Made by a program: the position numbers and the translations under genes. The notes beneath the pieces were generated by a model, which saw nothing but the letters and a program-made list of their open reading frames with translations, was not told the origin of the DNA and did no database searches. From the NCBI GenBank assembly GCA_943789455.1, contig CALSUE010000003.1, forward strand, positions 290,923 to 354,922: a stretch of 64,000 nt of DNA. Direction: 5' to 3'. This DNA comes from an uncultured Flavobacteriaceae bacterium. GTDB lineage: Bacteria > Bacteroidota > Bacteroidia > Flavobacteriales > Flavobacteriaceae. The first letter of the stretch is position 1. The number at the start of each line of letters is the position of its first letter. Positions 9,234 to 19,152 of this stretch are shown here, in pieces.

Positions 9234-10577
9234 TTATATAATACTTCCTTGTATTTTTTTGTGAATTCTAATAGCGTAACTGTCTGACATTCTAGAAACA
9301 TAGGTACATATAGCCATGATTCTTTCATAAGTAGATGCAGAAGTAATCCTAAATTCTTTGGGAAGCAAATTCAGTAATAAACTATCATAGTTCGTTGGAC
9401 TTCCCAGATGATGATTGTTAAGTGCAGTTACAAAAATGTCTAATAAATCAGCTATTATTTTATACCCTGCTACTTCTTTCTCTACCACTTCTTGACTCTT
9501 ATATATTTTTGAAATACTAATTTTCAAAATGTCATTAATCTGAGCCTCATAGGCACATTTATCTAATAAAGAAGTTGAGAATGTTCCTTTTAAAATGGCA
9601 GTTTCATTGGCTAAAAAAATATCAACTGCTTCATTAATTAGTGTATTAATGGCCAATGCCCTGAGATAACTAACCCTATCTTTTTTGAATTTTAAAGAAT
9701 GGTATTTTTTTGTGTCAATTGTATTTTTTACCAGTTTAATTAGATATTCTAAAGCAAATTCTTCCTCTATTAGTCCTAAATTAATTCCATCTTCAAAATC
9801 TATGATCGTATAACAAATATCGTCTGCCGCTTCTACTAAAAAGGTTAATGGATGTCTATGGTAACTGATCGCTGCTGTTTTAGACTTATTGAGTAAGCCT
9901 AGATCTTCAACAATGTCTAAGAAAGCTTCTTTATCTGACTGAAAACATCCATATTTTTTATCTGCTATGTGTGTTGTCGGTTTTTTTGGTAGAGACACTT
10001 TTGGGTATTTTATAAAAGCTCCTAAAGTGGCATAAGATAAGCGTAACCCACCATATACTCCTTCTCTATTTTCAGTCAAAATTTTAAGCCCATTCGCATT
10101 TCCTTCAAAGTCTATGAGGTCTTGATATTCCTCTGCTGATAACGTTGCTTTGTGGTGTAATCCTTTACCTGTTTTAAAATACTCTCCAATAGCTTTTTCT
10201 CCTGAATGACCAAAGGGAGGATTTCCAATATCGTGCATTACAGAAGCTGCTGCTACAATAGCCCCAAAATCATTGAATGAATAGCCCAGTTGTTTTAAAT
10301 TGGGATGTCTTTCCAATAAAACTTTACCGACTCTTCTCCCTAAAGTTCTTCCCACTACAGACACCTCTAAACTATGCGTAAGTCGAGTATGAACAAAATC
10401 TGTTTCAGACAGAGGAATAACCTGTGTTTTATCTTGTAAACTTCTAAAAGCTTCTGAGAATATAATTCTATCAAAATCCACTTCGAAACCCAAACGTGTT
10501 TCATCTTGCTTAGCTCTTGGGCGTTTTTGAATATCACCAAAACGTTTTAAAGAAAGTAATTGTTCCCAGTTCATCAT
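9234..10577 (-). CDS. dgt: dGTP triphosphohydrolase
   Basis: A 447-residue HD-domain enzyme releasing triphosphate from dNTPs. Motifs seen: FRSLQDKTQV, HTRLTHSLEV, MHDIGNPPFGHSGE and the later YHRHPLTFLVEAADDICY. These are diagnostic of the Dgt family. Two Met codons start the frame (10577 or 10574). It lies downstream of the nrdB-nrdA pair on the same strand but behind a terminator, so dNTP synthesis and degradation genes are neighbours here. Confidence 0.92.
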   Translation of the reverse strand: MMNWEQLLSLKRFGDIQKRPRAKQDETRLGFEVDFDRIIFSEAFRSLQDKTQVIPLSETDFVHTRLTHSLEVSVVGRTLGRRVGKVLLERHPNLKQLGYSFNDFGAIVAAASVMHDIGNPPFGHSGEKAIGEYFKTGKGLHHKATLSAEEYQDLIDFEGNANGLKILTENREGVYGGLRLSYATLGAFIKYPKVSLPKKPTTHIADKKYGCFQSDKEAFLDIVEDLGLLNKSKTAAISYHRHPLTFLVEAADDICYTIIDFEDGINLGLIEEEFALEYLIKLVKNTIDTKKYHSLKFKKDRVSYLRALAINTLINEAVDIFLANETAILKGTFSTSLLDKCAYEAQINDILKISISKIYKSQEVVEKEVAGYKIIADLLDIFVTALNNHHLGSPTNYDSLLLNLLPKEFRITSASTYERIMAICTYVSRMSDSYAIRIHKKIQGSII

Positions 10578-10602
10578 ATTGTTATGATTTTGATTTTAAA
10601 TA

Positions 10603-10637
10603 AAAAAAGAATCTCAAATATATTGAGATTCTTTTTT
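10603..10637 (-). terminator. Terminator after nrdA
   Basis: A perfect 15-base inverted repeat (10603-10617 and 10623-10637, core GAATCTCAA/TTGAGATTC) has a 5-base loop and A/T runs on both sides. It lies between the nrdA stop and dgt. Confidence 0.8.
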
Positions 10638-10661
10638 AAAAGTACATTAATTGACTAATTT

Positions 10662-13061
10662 CTAAGATCCACACATTAAGCAATCATCATCTGGTCCTCC
10701 ATTTTTTGAGGATTCCACCATGGCTTTGAATTCTTCTGGTGTCATCGGTGCATCTTGCTCTGGTGTTGTTTTTTTCTTTTCTTTTGAAAGTGTAAACTGA
10801 ATCGCATTTACAGCAGATTTGGTTCTTAAATAATACATTCCAGTTTTTAATCCAGACTTCCATCCGTAGAAGTGCATTGATGTTAGTTTAGCATAATCTG
10901 CATCTTGCATAAACAAGTTTAAAGATTGAGATTGATCTATAAAATATCCTCTATGACGAGCCATATCAATGATATCTTTCATACTCATTTCCCATACAGT
11001 TTTGTATAGATCTTTTATGTCTTGTGGAATCTTGTCGATATGTTGAATAGAACCATTTGCACGCATGATCTCTTCCTTCATATTATTGTCCCAAAGCTCC
11101 ATTTCCACTAAATCTTCTAATAGGTGTTTATTTACCACAATAAATTCTCCAGACAATACACGTCTTGTATAAATGTTCGAAGTATACGGCTCAAAAGCTT
11201 CATTGTTCCCTAAAATCTGAGAAGTTGAAGCCGTTGGCATTGGAGCCACTAACAACGAATTTCTAACTCCGTGCTTAATTACATTTTTACGCAACTTTTT
11301 CCAATCCCAATTTCCACTTAAATCTTCATCATTGATTCCCCACATATTGTATTGGAATTCTCCTTCAGACATTGGTGATCCTTTAAATGTAGAATACGGT
11401 TCTTTAGCTTTCGCAATTTCCATAGAGGACTGAACTGACGCAAAATATAAGGTCTCAAAAATATCTTTATTTAGTTTTTTAGCCGTATCGGAAGTAAATG
11501 GCAAGCGCAACATAATGAAAGCATCTGCAAGACCTTGAACTCCTAATCCTACAGGTCTGTGTCTAAAATTAGAGTTTTCAGCTTCCTGTACTGGATAATA
11601 ATTTCGATCGATAACCGTGTCTAAGTTTCTAATCACTTTTTTGGTTACATCATATAACTTTTTATGATTGAAATACTTTTCTCCAGCCTCGTTCTCACTA
11701 ATAAACATTGGCAATGCAATGGACGCTAAATTACATACAGCAACCTCGTCATTGGCCGTATATTCCATAATTTCTGTACACAAATTTGAAGAACGAATCG
11801 TTCCTAAATTTTTGTGATTGGTTTTACGGTTTACAGCATCTTTATAGAGCATATAAGGCGTACCTGTCTCTATTTGAGATTCTAATATTTTTTCCCAAAG
11901 CTCTCTTGCTTTGATTGTTTTTCTTCCTTTTCCTACTTTTTCGTAACCTTCATATAATTTTTCAAATTCATCTCCATAGGTGTCAAATAAGTGTGGGCAT
12001 TCGTTTGGACACATCAACGTCCATTGACCGTCTTCTTGTACTCTTTTCATGAATAAATCTGGCATCCACATGGCATAGAATAAATCTCGAGCTCGCATTT
12101 CTTCTTTTCCATGATTCTTTTTCAAATCTAGAAATTCAAAAATATCTGCATGCCAAGGTTCTATATACATCGCAAAAGAGCCTTTACGTTTTCCTCCTCC
12201 TTGGTCTACGTAACGTGCAGTATCATTAAATACCTTTAACATGGGTACAATTCCGTTAGAAGTTCCGTTAGTTCCTCTAATATAAGATCCTGTGGCACGT
12301 ACATTATGAATAGACAATCCAATACCCCCTGCAGACTGTGAAATTTTAGCAGTTTGCTTTAATGTGTCGTAAATTCCATCAATACTATCATCTTGCATTT
12401 GTAGTAAGAAACAAGAAGACATTTGTGGTTTTGGTGTACCGGCATTGAACAAGGTTGGTGTAGCATGTGTGAAAAACTTCTTGCTCATTAATTCGTATGT
12501 AGCAATGGCTTCATCAATATCATTTAAATGAATACCAATAGAAACTCGCATGAGCATATGCTGAGGTCTTTCTACAATGATTCCATTTAATTTTAATAAA
12601 TAAGAACGTTCTAAAGTTTTAAACCCAAAAAAATCATAATTAAAATCTCTGCTATAGATAATAGTAGAATCTAATTTTTCTGCATTATCTGTGATAATTT
12701 TATAAACTTCATCTGACAGTAGCGGTGCTTTTTTGCCTGTTCTTGGATTTACATATTCATATAAATCTAACATCGTTTCTGAAAACGATTTTTTTGTGTT
12801 TTTATGTAGGTTAGATACAGCAATTCTTGCAGCTAGTTTTGCGTAATCTGGGTGAGCGGTTGTCATTGTAGCTGCAATCTCTGCTGCTAAACTATCTAAT
12901 TCTGGTGTAGTAACTCCGTCATATAACCCTTCAATTACACGCATGGCTACTTTTACTGGGTCTACAATTTTGTTGAGCCCATAACACATTTTCTTTACTC
13001 TTGCCGTGATTTTGTCGAACATCACTGGCTCTTTTTTGCCGTCTCTTTTTACTACATACAT
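10662..13061 (-). CDS. nrdA: Class I ribonucleotide reductase, alpha subunit
   Basis: A 799-residue catalytic subunit that reduces ribonucleoside diphosphates. It has an N-terminal ATP-cone ([18 protein letters not shown]), the barrel with the active-site cysteines ([14 protein letters not shown]), and a C-terminal redox tail DDDCLMCGS. It lies 106 bases downstream of nrdB on the same strand. The gap holds two small hairpins (arms AATCGC/GCGATT at 13089-13104 and GTACCA/TGGTAC near 13126-13146) that could tune translation; that is speculative. Confidence 0.96.
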   Translation of the reverse strand: MYVVKRDGKKEPVMFDKITARVKKMCYGLNKIVDPVKVAMRVIEGLYDGVTTPELDSLAAEIAATMTTAHPDYAKLAARIAVSNLHKNTKKSFSETMLDLYEYVNPRTGKKAPLLSDEVYKIITDNAEKLDSTIIYSRDFNYDFFGFKTLERSYLLKLNGIIVERPQHMLMRVSIGIHLNDIDEAIATYELMSKKFFTHATPTLFNAGTPKPQMSSCFLLQMQDDSIDGIYDTLKQTAKISQSAGGIGLSIHNVRATGSYIRGTNGTSNGIVPMLKVFNDTARYVDQGGGKRKGSFAMYIEPWHADIFEFLDLKKNHGKEEMRARDLFYAMWMPDLFMKRVQEDGQWTLMCPNECPHLFDTYGDEFEKLYEGYEKVGKGRKTIKARELWEKILESQIETGTPYMLYKDAVNRKTNHKNLGTIRSSNLCTEIMEYTANDEVAVCNLASIALPMFISENEAGEKYFNHKKLYDVTKKVIRNLDTVIDRNYYPVQEAENSNFRHRPVGLGVQGLADAFIMLRLPFTSDTAKKLNKDIFETLYFASVQSSMEIAKAKEPYSTFKGSPMSEGEFQYNMWGINDEDLSGNWDWKKLRKNVIKHGVRNSLLVAPMPTASTSQILGNNEAFEPYTSNIYTRRVLSGEFIVVNKHLLEDLVEMELWDNNMKEEIMRANGSIQHIDKIPQDIKDLYKTVWEMSMKDIIDMARHRGYFIDQSQSLNLFMQDADYAKLTSMHFYGWKSGLKTGMYYLRTKSAVNAIQFTLSKEKKKTTPEQDAPMTPEEFKAMVESSKNGGPDDDCLMCGS

Positions 13062-13167
13062 GCTGCTATTGTTTTTTAATTAGTTGTTAATCGCTAAAGC
13101 GATTGTATTATTTTGATTTGGTTGTGTACCAGAAACTTTTTGGTACTATTTTTTCTAGGACAGGTCT

Positions 13168-14139
13168 CTAGAAATCAGCATCAAAACTGATGCTTCCTGT
13201 TCCACCAGATTTAACTCCGGCTTTCTGATATTCTGATACTCTTTTTTCGAAGAAATTGGTTTTTCCTTCTAAAGAAATCATTTCCATAAAATCAAAGGGG
13301 TTGGAAGAGTTGTATTCATTTTCACAATTGAACTCTCCTAATAATCTGTCGGTTACAAATTCTAGGTATTGTGTCATTAACTTAGCGTTCATACCAATTA
13401 AACTTACTGGTAATGATTCTGTAACAAATTCTCTTTCGATATTTAACGCATCTACAATTATTTCTCTGATGCGTTCTTTAGGAACTTTATTTACAACATG
13501 ATTGTTGTGAAGATGTACTGCATAATCACAATGCAAACCTTCATCTCTTGAAATTAATTCGTTAGAAAAGGTAAGGCCTGGTAATAATCCTCTTTTCTTT
13601 AACCAAAAAATTGAACAAAATGCTCCTGAGAAGAAAATTCCTTCTACTGCTGCAAAAGCAATTAATCTTTCTGCAAAAGAATCTGACTCTATCCATTTTA
13701 AAGCCCATTCAGCTTTCTTTTTTATGGCTGGAAAAGTCTCTATTGCATTAAATAATTTATTTTTTTCCTCTTCATTTTTTACATAAGTGTCAATTAAAAG
13801 GGAGTACGTTTCTGAGTGTACGTTCTCCATCATAATTTGAAAACCGTAGAAGAATTTAGCCTCTGAATATTGAACTTCATTAACAAAATTTTCTGCCAAG
13901 TTTTCATTTACGATTCCGTCAGAAGCAGCAAAAAATGCTAAGATATGTTTGATGAAATAACGCTCATCGTCTGAAAGTTTATTTTTCCAATCTACAACAT
14001 CTTCTGACAAGTCAATTTCTTCGGCCGTCCAAATACATGCTTGTTGTTTTTTATACCAATCCCATAAATCATCATGTTCAATTGGAAAAATTACGAATCG
14101 ATTGTCGTTTGGCTGTAAAATTGGTTCTTGTAAAGACAT
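13168..14139 (-). CDS. nrdB: Class I ribonucleotide reductase, beta subunit
   Basis: A 323-residue radical-generating subunit. The diiron ligands D74 ([10 protein letters not shown]), E105 and H108 ([11 protein letters not shown]) and the radical tyrosine Y112 have the canonical spacing. The sequence [18 protein letters not shown] and the C-terminal DADF tail resemble eukaryotic-type R2 proteins. It is the first gene of an nrdB-nrdA pair. The 420-base region upstream probably holds the promoter. Confidence 0.95.
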   Translation of the reverse strand: MSLQEPILQPNDNRFVIFPIEHDDLWDWYKKQQACIWTAEEIDLSEDVVDWKNKLSDDERYFIKHILAFFAASDGIVNENLAENFVNEVQYSEAKFFYGFQIMMENVHSETYSLLIDTYVKNEEEKNKLFNAIETFPAIKKKAEWALKWIESDSFAERLIAFAAVEGIFFSGAFCSIFWLKKRGLLPGLTFSNELISRDEGLHCDYAVHLHNNHVVNKVPKERIREIIVDALNIEREFVTESLPVSLIGMNAKLMTQYLEFVTDRLLGEFNCENEYNSSNPFDFMEMISLEGKTNFFEKRVSEYQKAGVKSGGTGSISFDADF

Positions 14140-14561
14140 TATTGGTTAAGGTTTTCTTAATTGTTGTAAAATATACTCATATCGAGGTTAACAAAGATTG
14201 AAAAAAAAGGAATGAATACAAAGCTCTACTTATTCACAAAACACGCTAAGTTTTTAACAATAGAGAAAGATTAGAAAAAAAAATGAATTCTTTATTTATT
14301 TTTAAAATATTGAAAATCAATGTCTTATGAACCCTTTTTTTTACAAAGCCTTATTCTCATTGACATTCCTAAAATGAAGAGATTTATTTTTTTATTTAAA
14401 AATTTGAAGGTCTAAAATATTTAACACTGTGATTTTTGTTGTTCATTTTTTTATCACATGCTAAAACTTCAATTTTCAAAAAATTTTTATGGAAATCGTA
14501 TTTTTTTAACACTTTTAGCTCCTAAAATGAAACTATTTTGAATATTTAGGACTGTACGCTA
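14140..14561. other. Long non-coding intergenic region upstream of nrdB
   Basis: 422 very AT-rich bases between nrdB and a lipoprotein gene. On the minus strand, TATATTTT, close to TAnnTTTG, lies about 40 bases before the nrdB ATG. I see no convincing NrdR box, RNA gene or repeat. Confidence 0.4.
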
Positions 14562-15068
14562 TTAAAAAGATGCTGTTAGTTGCATCGACAACTCAATATC
14601 AAATGAAACATCTCCTTCTTCAGAAATAGCCATTCCGGAAAGATTTAAAATCACTGCACTATTATTTAAAAACGAAGTTTCTAATTGGTCCAAGACGTTT
14701 AAATCTGTAATTTGAAATACAGATTCGTTGTCAATTTCTTGTGCGATATTTAGATCTGAAACGTCTGCTACAATTATTCCGTTGATTTCTATAGCGGCAT
14801 TTACAATAGATGCGTTTTCATTACCCGTAAGGTTTGTAAACGAATAACTTAAGCTATCTATAGTTATATCATTAATGCTATTAAAATTTGAGATCACTTG
14901 ATTTAAATCGCCTTCAATTACATCATTAAAATTTACAGCAGTGCCATTTGTTTGTTCTATTGTAACTGTTGCAGATTGATTAATAACCATTGTTTCAGTA
15001 ATTTCAACAGGTTCTTCACAGGATTGAACTACAATTAAGGCTAGCAAAAAAGGAAATAATTTTTTCAT
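14562..15068 (-). CDS. Putative lipoprotein
   Basis: A 168-residue protein with a signal peptide and lipobox (LIVVQSC, Cys 17). It is acidic and Ser/Asn/Thr-rich with a beta-strand pattern, as in periplasmic or surface adhesion-like lipoproteins. I do not recognise a family. It is followed upstream on the same strand by a DUF3109 gene 13 bases away, so they may share a transcript. Confidence 0.65.
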   Translation of the reverse strand: MKKLFPFLLALIVVQSCEEPVEITETMVINQSATVTIEQTNGTAVNFNDVIEGDLNQVISNFNSINDITIDSLSYSFTNLTGNENASIVNAAIEINGIIVADVSDLNIAQEIDNESVFQITDLNVLDQLETSFLNNSAVILNLSGMAISEEGDVSFDIELSMQLTASF

Positions 15069-15081
15069 GGAGTGAATTTTT

Positions 15082-15672
15082 TTAAAATTTAAATGTACTT
15101 GTTTTTTTAATATGGTCTTTTGCTACTTTTTCTAATTCTAAATACCAAGGCGCACCAAATTTTCTAATTAGTGCTTCTTTTACAAATTTGTAAACGGGCA
15201 CCTTTAACTCGCTTCCTAAAGAACATGCATCATCACAAATATCCCATTTATGATAATTTACTGCTGCAAATTCACTGTATTCTTTTACTCTAACCGGATA
15301 TAGATGACATGAAATTGGTTTCTTCCAATCTATAAACCCCTTGTTATGAGCCTCTTCAATACCACAACATGCAATATTATGTTCATTAAAAATAAGGTAC
15401 GCACATTCGGAATTATTAACCAAAGGTGTTTCTAATTCTCCTAAATTACTTTTTACAGAGGTTCCTTGTTGTTCTATAGCTGCAATCCCTTCTGGTCTTA
15501 AAAAGGGTTTCAGCTCTGGGTATATTTCTTCTAAAATAAGAACTTCATCTTTCTCCAAGGGTGCTCCAGCAACTCCTGAAACACAGCATTCTCCTTTACA
15601 TTTAGAAAGATTACACACAAAATCTTTCTCAATAAGATCCTCCGACACAATAGTTTTTCCTAATTGAAACAT
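15082..15672 (-). CDS. DUF3109 family cysteine-rich protein
   Basis: A 196-residue protein rich in cysteines: CNLSKCKGECC near residue 20-30, then C..., ACCGIEEAH, CHLYPVR and CDDAC. This is the DUF3109 pattern, related to YkgJ-type zinc/iron-sulfur cluster proteins. Function is unknown. It is the first gene of a two-gene unit on the minus strand. Confidence 0.82.
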   Translation of the reverse strand: MFQLGKTIVSEDLIEKDFVCNLSKCKGECCVSGVAGAPLEKDEVLILEEIYPELKPFLRPEGIAAIEQQGTSVKSNLGELETPLVNNSECAYLIFNEHNIACCGIEEAHNKGFIDWKKPISCHLYPVRVKEYSEFAAVNYHKWDICDDACSLGSELKVPVYKFVKEALIRKFGAPWYLELEKVAKDHIKKTSTFKF

Positions 15673-15758
15673 TTGGCAAAAATAAGGTAAAATATTTTCT
15701 GTTTTTTATATTTTGATTCACTTAGTTTTCTACTTTTACAACTTAAAATAAACTTTTT

Positions 15759-16340
15759 ATGAATTTTAATATTAAGGAAATATTTACAGCGTTTATGGTG
15801 TTATTTGCTGTCATTGATATTGTTGGGAATATCCCAATTATTATAGATTTAAGAAAAAAAGTTGGTCATATTCAGTCAGAAAAAGCGTCATTAATTGCCG
15901 GAATTATTATGATTGTATTTCTTTTCTTAGGAAAAAGTTTACTTGAATTAATAGGAATTGATGTGTATTCATTTGCCGTGGCAGGGTCTTTCATTCTTTT
16001 TTTTATTGCTTTAGAGATGATTCTAGGAATTACGCTTTATAAAGATGACGACGACTCTGAAAGCATAACCGCTACCGTATTTCCTCTTGCATTTCCATTA
16101 ATTGCTGGACCTGGAAGTTTAACTACACTCTTATCTTTACGAGCAGAATTCTTCATTGAAAATATTATTATTGCTGTTCTATGTAATGTTGTGGTGATTT
16201 ATGTGGTTCTAAAAACCTCTCCAAAAATTGAACGTATTATTGGAGCTAATGGTATTAAAATTATTCGAAAAATATTTGGAGTTATTTTATTAGCCATTGC
16301 TGTAAAATTATTTGCTGCTAATATTCAAGCCCTCTTTTAA
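15759..16340 (+). CDS. MarC family membrane protein
   Basis: A 193-residue protein with six predicted helices. It has FMVLFAVIDIVGNIPI at the start and FPLAFPLIAGPGSLTTLL in the middle, both typical of the MarC/UPF0056 family. Substrate unknown. Its stop overlaps the next ATG (TAATG at 16338-16342), so the two genes are translationally coupled. Confidence 0.88.
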   Translation: MNFNIKEIFTAFMVLFAVIDIVGNIPIIIDLRKKVGHIQSEKASLIAGIIMIVFLFLGKSLLELIGIDVYSFAVAGSFILFFIALEMILGITLYKDDDDSESITATVFPLAFPLIAGPGSLTTLLSLRAEFFIENIIIAVLCNVVVIYVVLKTSPKIERIIGANGIKIIRKIFGVILLAIAVKLFAANIQALF

Positions 16341-16945
16341 TGACATTTGACGCGTTAATTATTGGAGGCGGTGTTGCGGGTATGCAATGTGCTTTAGTTC
16401 TTGGATCGGGTCTTCAAAAGCCCTATGCCATAAATAAAAAGGTGGGGGTAATTATGCATCAAAGAAGTTCTCACCTTCAGAATGCTCTTTTTAACAATGT
16501 ACTTGGATTAACTTCAGGAACTCTTGGATCTGATGTATTGACTGCAGGAAAAAAACAATTGACAAAAAATTACCCAAATGTTTCTCAAATTGAACATGAA
16601 AAAGTAATTTCTATTACCATTCAAAACAATTGTCACATTGTAAAGACAACCAAAAATGAATACAAGGCTCAGGTCATTGTTTTAGCTTTAAATTATGCAA
16701 AGCCATTTCTAATTAAAGGTTTAGAAGCGTATCTAGAACCTCATCAAAGCGCAAAAGCATCCAAAGATAGAATTCAATTAAGAAATGAAAATTATTTGGT
16801 TACTGAGAGCGTCTATGTTTGCGGAACCTTATCTGGATGCAGAAGCCAATTTGCTATTGCAGCAGGTAGTGGAGCTAGTGTGGCCACTGATATTTTAACC
16901 TTATGGAATAACGGAGAACACAGCCAAGTTCATGATAAGATTTAG
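16340..16945 (+). CDS. Short FAD/NAD(P)-dependent oxidoreductase
   Basis: A 201-residue protein with an N-terminal dinucleotide-binding motif (DALIIGGGVAGMQCALVLGSG) and a C-terminal segment with VYVCGTLSGCRSQFAIAAGSGA. It resembles a thioredoxin-reductase-like fold reduced to one FAD-binding domain; the central NADPH domain and CxxC are absent. Such short forms occur in Bacteroidota, so it need not be a truncation. It is coupled to marC. Confidence 0.7.
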   Translation: MTFDALIIGGGVAGMQCALVLGSGLQKPYAINKKVGVIMHQRSSHLQNALFNNVLGLTSGTLGSDVLTAGKKQLTKNYPNVSQIEHEKVISITIQNNCHIVKTTKNEYKAQVIVLALNYAKPFLIKGLEAYLEPHQSAKASKDRIQLRNENYLVTESVYVCGTLSGCRSQFAIAAGSGASVATDILTLWNNGEHSQVHDKI

Positions 16946-17214
16946 CTGGTTTTTTGCTCCATCTTTCCTGTGAAATTTAAAATAACGAATGCTAAGCCAC
17001 ATAAAGACTGAATTAAAAAAACAACACGAATCTCATCTTTCTCTATACACTGTAAAATTCCACTAAGTACTAAGAAAACACCATAGATATAAAAAAATAC
17101 TTTTCGAAATGATGATTTTTTAGCCTCAGAAATCTTCATGATTTTCATAGACACAACATGTAAGATGGCTACTACAATAAAAGTTCCTAGTAAAATTAAA
17201 ATGCCCTTTTCCAT
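16942..17214 (-). CDS. Small membrane protein
   Basis: A 90-residue protein with about three predicted membrane helices (residues 5-23, 37-55 and 62-80). No recognised family. Its 3' end overlaps the convergent oxidoreductase gene by 4 bases. It follows glmS on the same strand with a 45-base gap. Confidence 0.6.
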   Translation of the reverse strand: MEKGILILLGTFIVVAILHVVSMKIMKISEAKKSSFRKVFFYIYGVFLVLSGILQCIEKDEIRVVFLIQSLCGLAFVILNFTGKMEQKTS

Positions 17215-17259
17215 AACACAAATATAAAAAATAAACTAAAAAAATCAACCCATCACAAA

Positions 17260-19116
17260 CTACTCTACGGTAACGGATTTGGCTAAGTTTCTCGGTTGAT
17301 CTACATTCTTATCTAACATCACTGCAATATGATACGACAGTAATTGAAAAGGAATGGTTGTTAACAACGGTGTAAGTGCCTCCTCAGTTTCCGGTATTTC
17401 AATTACGTGATCTGCAATTTCTTTTACCGTAACATCTCCTTCGGTAACAATAGCAATAATTTTACCACTTCTAGATTTTATTTCTTGGATATTACTTACT
17501 ACTTTTTCATAATGCCCTTTATTAGTAGCAATTACAAATAGAGGCATGTCTTCGTCTATCAAAGCAATAGGACCATGTTTCATTTCGGCAGCAGGATATC
17601 CTTCTGCGTGGATATATGAAATCTCTTTTAATTTTAAGGCCCCTTCTAAAGCTACTGGAAAATTAAACCCTCTTCCAAGGTATAAACAGTTTTTTGCATC
17701 TTTATAAATACGTGCTATTTCTTTGACTTTTTCATCTATTTCAAGCAATTTCTGAACCTTCTCGGGTATCAATTGCATTTTTTGTAGATAGGTGTTAAAT
17801 TCAGATTTTGAAAGTGTTCCTTTTTCTTTTGCAAGTTTTAAAGCTATTAGAGACAATACTGTTATTTGTGTTGTAAATGCTTTTGTTGAAGCTACACCAA
17901 TCTCTGGACCTGCGTGGGTATAGGCACCGGCATGGGTTTCTCTAGCAATTGATGACCCTACTACATTACATACTCCAAAAACAAACGCTCCTTTAGACTT
18001 TGCTAATTTTATAGCAGCTAAGGTATCGGCAGTTTCACCAGACTGAGAAATAGCAATGACGATATCTTTAGGAGTTATAATTGGATTTCTATACCTAAAC
18101 TCAGATGCATATTCTACCTCAACAGGTATTCTAGCCATTTCTTCAATAAGGTACTCTCCTACCAATCCTGCATGCCAAGAAGTTCCACAAGCTACAACTA
18201 TTATCCGTTCAGCATTTAAAAATCTTTCAAGGTTATTGTCTATCCCTGCCATTTTTATAATGCCTTGGTTCGCCAACATTCTTCCTCTGTAGGTGTCTAT
18301 AATGGCTTTGGGCTGTTCATGAATTTCTTTAATCATGAAATGATCGTAGCCCCCTTTTTCTATTTGGTCTAAACTTAATTTAAGTTTTTGAATATTTGGC
18401 TCTACAGATGAATCATCCGATATTTGTCTAACTCGAATATCTCTTCCAGGCTTCACAATGGCCATTTCTTCATCTTCTAAGTACATCACATTTTTAGTAA
18501 ACTCAATGAAAGGGGATGCATCAGAAGCAATAAAGAATTCTTCATTATTCTTTCCCACACCAATAGCAATAGGGCTTCCTAATCTTGCTACAATAATTTC
18601 GTTGGGTTTTTCTTTGTCAAAAACAGCAATTGCATAGGCTCCAGTTACTTCAGTAAGAGCAATTTGTACTGCTTTTCCAAGTTTACAGTTTTCTTGTTTC
18701 TTTACTTCTTCAATTAAGTTTACCAGTACCTCGGTATCTGTATCACTATGAAAGGTATAGCCTCTGTTTATTAATTCTTTTCTTAGCGTATCATAATTTT
18801 CTATGATCCCATTATGAACAATCACTAAGTTTCCTGATTGAGATGTGTGAGGGTGAGAATTGACATCGTTAGGAACCCCGTGAGTGGCCCATCTTGTATG
18901 GCCAATCCCTATGGTTCCTGCTTTTCTTTTTGAATCGTTGTCTGTTATTTGTTCTAAATCAGCTACTTTGCCTTTAGTTTTGGAAAGATTAAGCTCTTGT
19001 CCATCATAAATCATTATACCGGCACTATCATAACCTCTGTACTCAAGTCTTTTTAAGCCATTTATGATGATTGGATATGCATCTTTTTCGCCTATGTATC
19101 CTGTGATTCCACACAT
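17260..19116 (-). CDS. glmS: Glutamine-fructose-6-phosphate aminotransferase
   Basis: A 618-residue enzyme making glucosamine 6-phosphate, the entry step to peptidoglycan and lipopolysaccharide amino sugars. The N-terminal Ntn hydrolase has nucleophile C2 (MCGITGYIG) with LEYRGYDSAGI and HTRWATHG. Two SIS sugar-isomerase domains follow (CGTSWHAG, SQSGETADTLAA) and the protein ends RNLAKSVTVE, the conserved C terminus. Full length. It heads toward a DUF4270 and starch-synthase-like gene on the same strand. Confidence 0.96.
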   Translation of the reverse strand: MCGITGYIGEKDAYPIIINGLKRLEYRGYDSAGIMIYDGQELNLSKTKGKVADLEQITDNDSKRKAGTIGIGHTRWATHGVPNDVNSHPHTSQSGNLVIVHNGIIENYDTLRKELINRGYTFHSDTDTEVLVNLIEEVKKQENCKLGKAVQIALTEVTGAYAIAVFDKEKPNEIIVARLGSPIAIGVGKNNEEFFIASDASPFIEFTKNVMYLEDEEMAIVKPGRDIRVRQISDDSSVEPNIQKLKLSLDQIEKGGYDHFMIKEIHEQPKAIIDTYRGRMLANQGIIKMAGIDNNLERFLNAERIIVVACGTSWHAGLVGEYLIEEMARIPVEVEYASEFRYRNPIITPKDIVIAISQSGETADTLAAIKLAKSKGAFVFGVCNVVGSSIARETHAGAYTHAGPEIGVASTKAFTTQITVLSLIALKLAKEKGTLSKSEFNTYLQKMQLIPEKVQKLLEIDEKVKEIARIYKDAKNCLYLGRGFNFPVALEGALKLKEISYIHAEGYPAAEMKHGPIALIDEDMPLFVIATNKGHYEKVVSNIQEIKSRSGKIIAIVTEGDVTVKEIADHVIEIPETEEALTPLLTTIPFQLLSYHIAVMLDKNVDQPRNLAKSVTVE

Positions 19117-19152
19117 ATATTTTAATTTTGGGGGGTGATAAATTTAACTATT

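Noticed and set aside
13062..13167. Riboswitch between nrdB and nrdA
   Set aside because: Only two short hairpins are visible; no conserved riboswitch core recognised.
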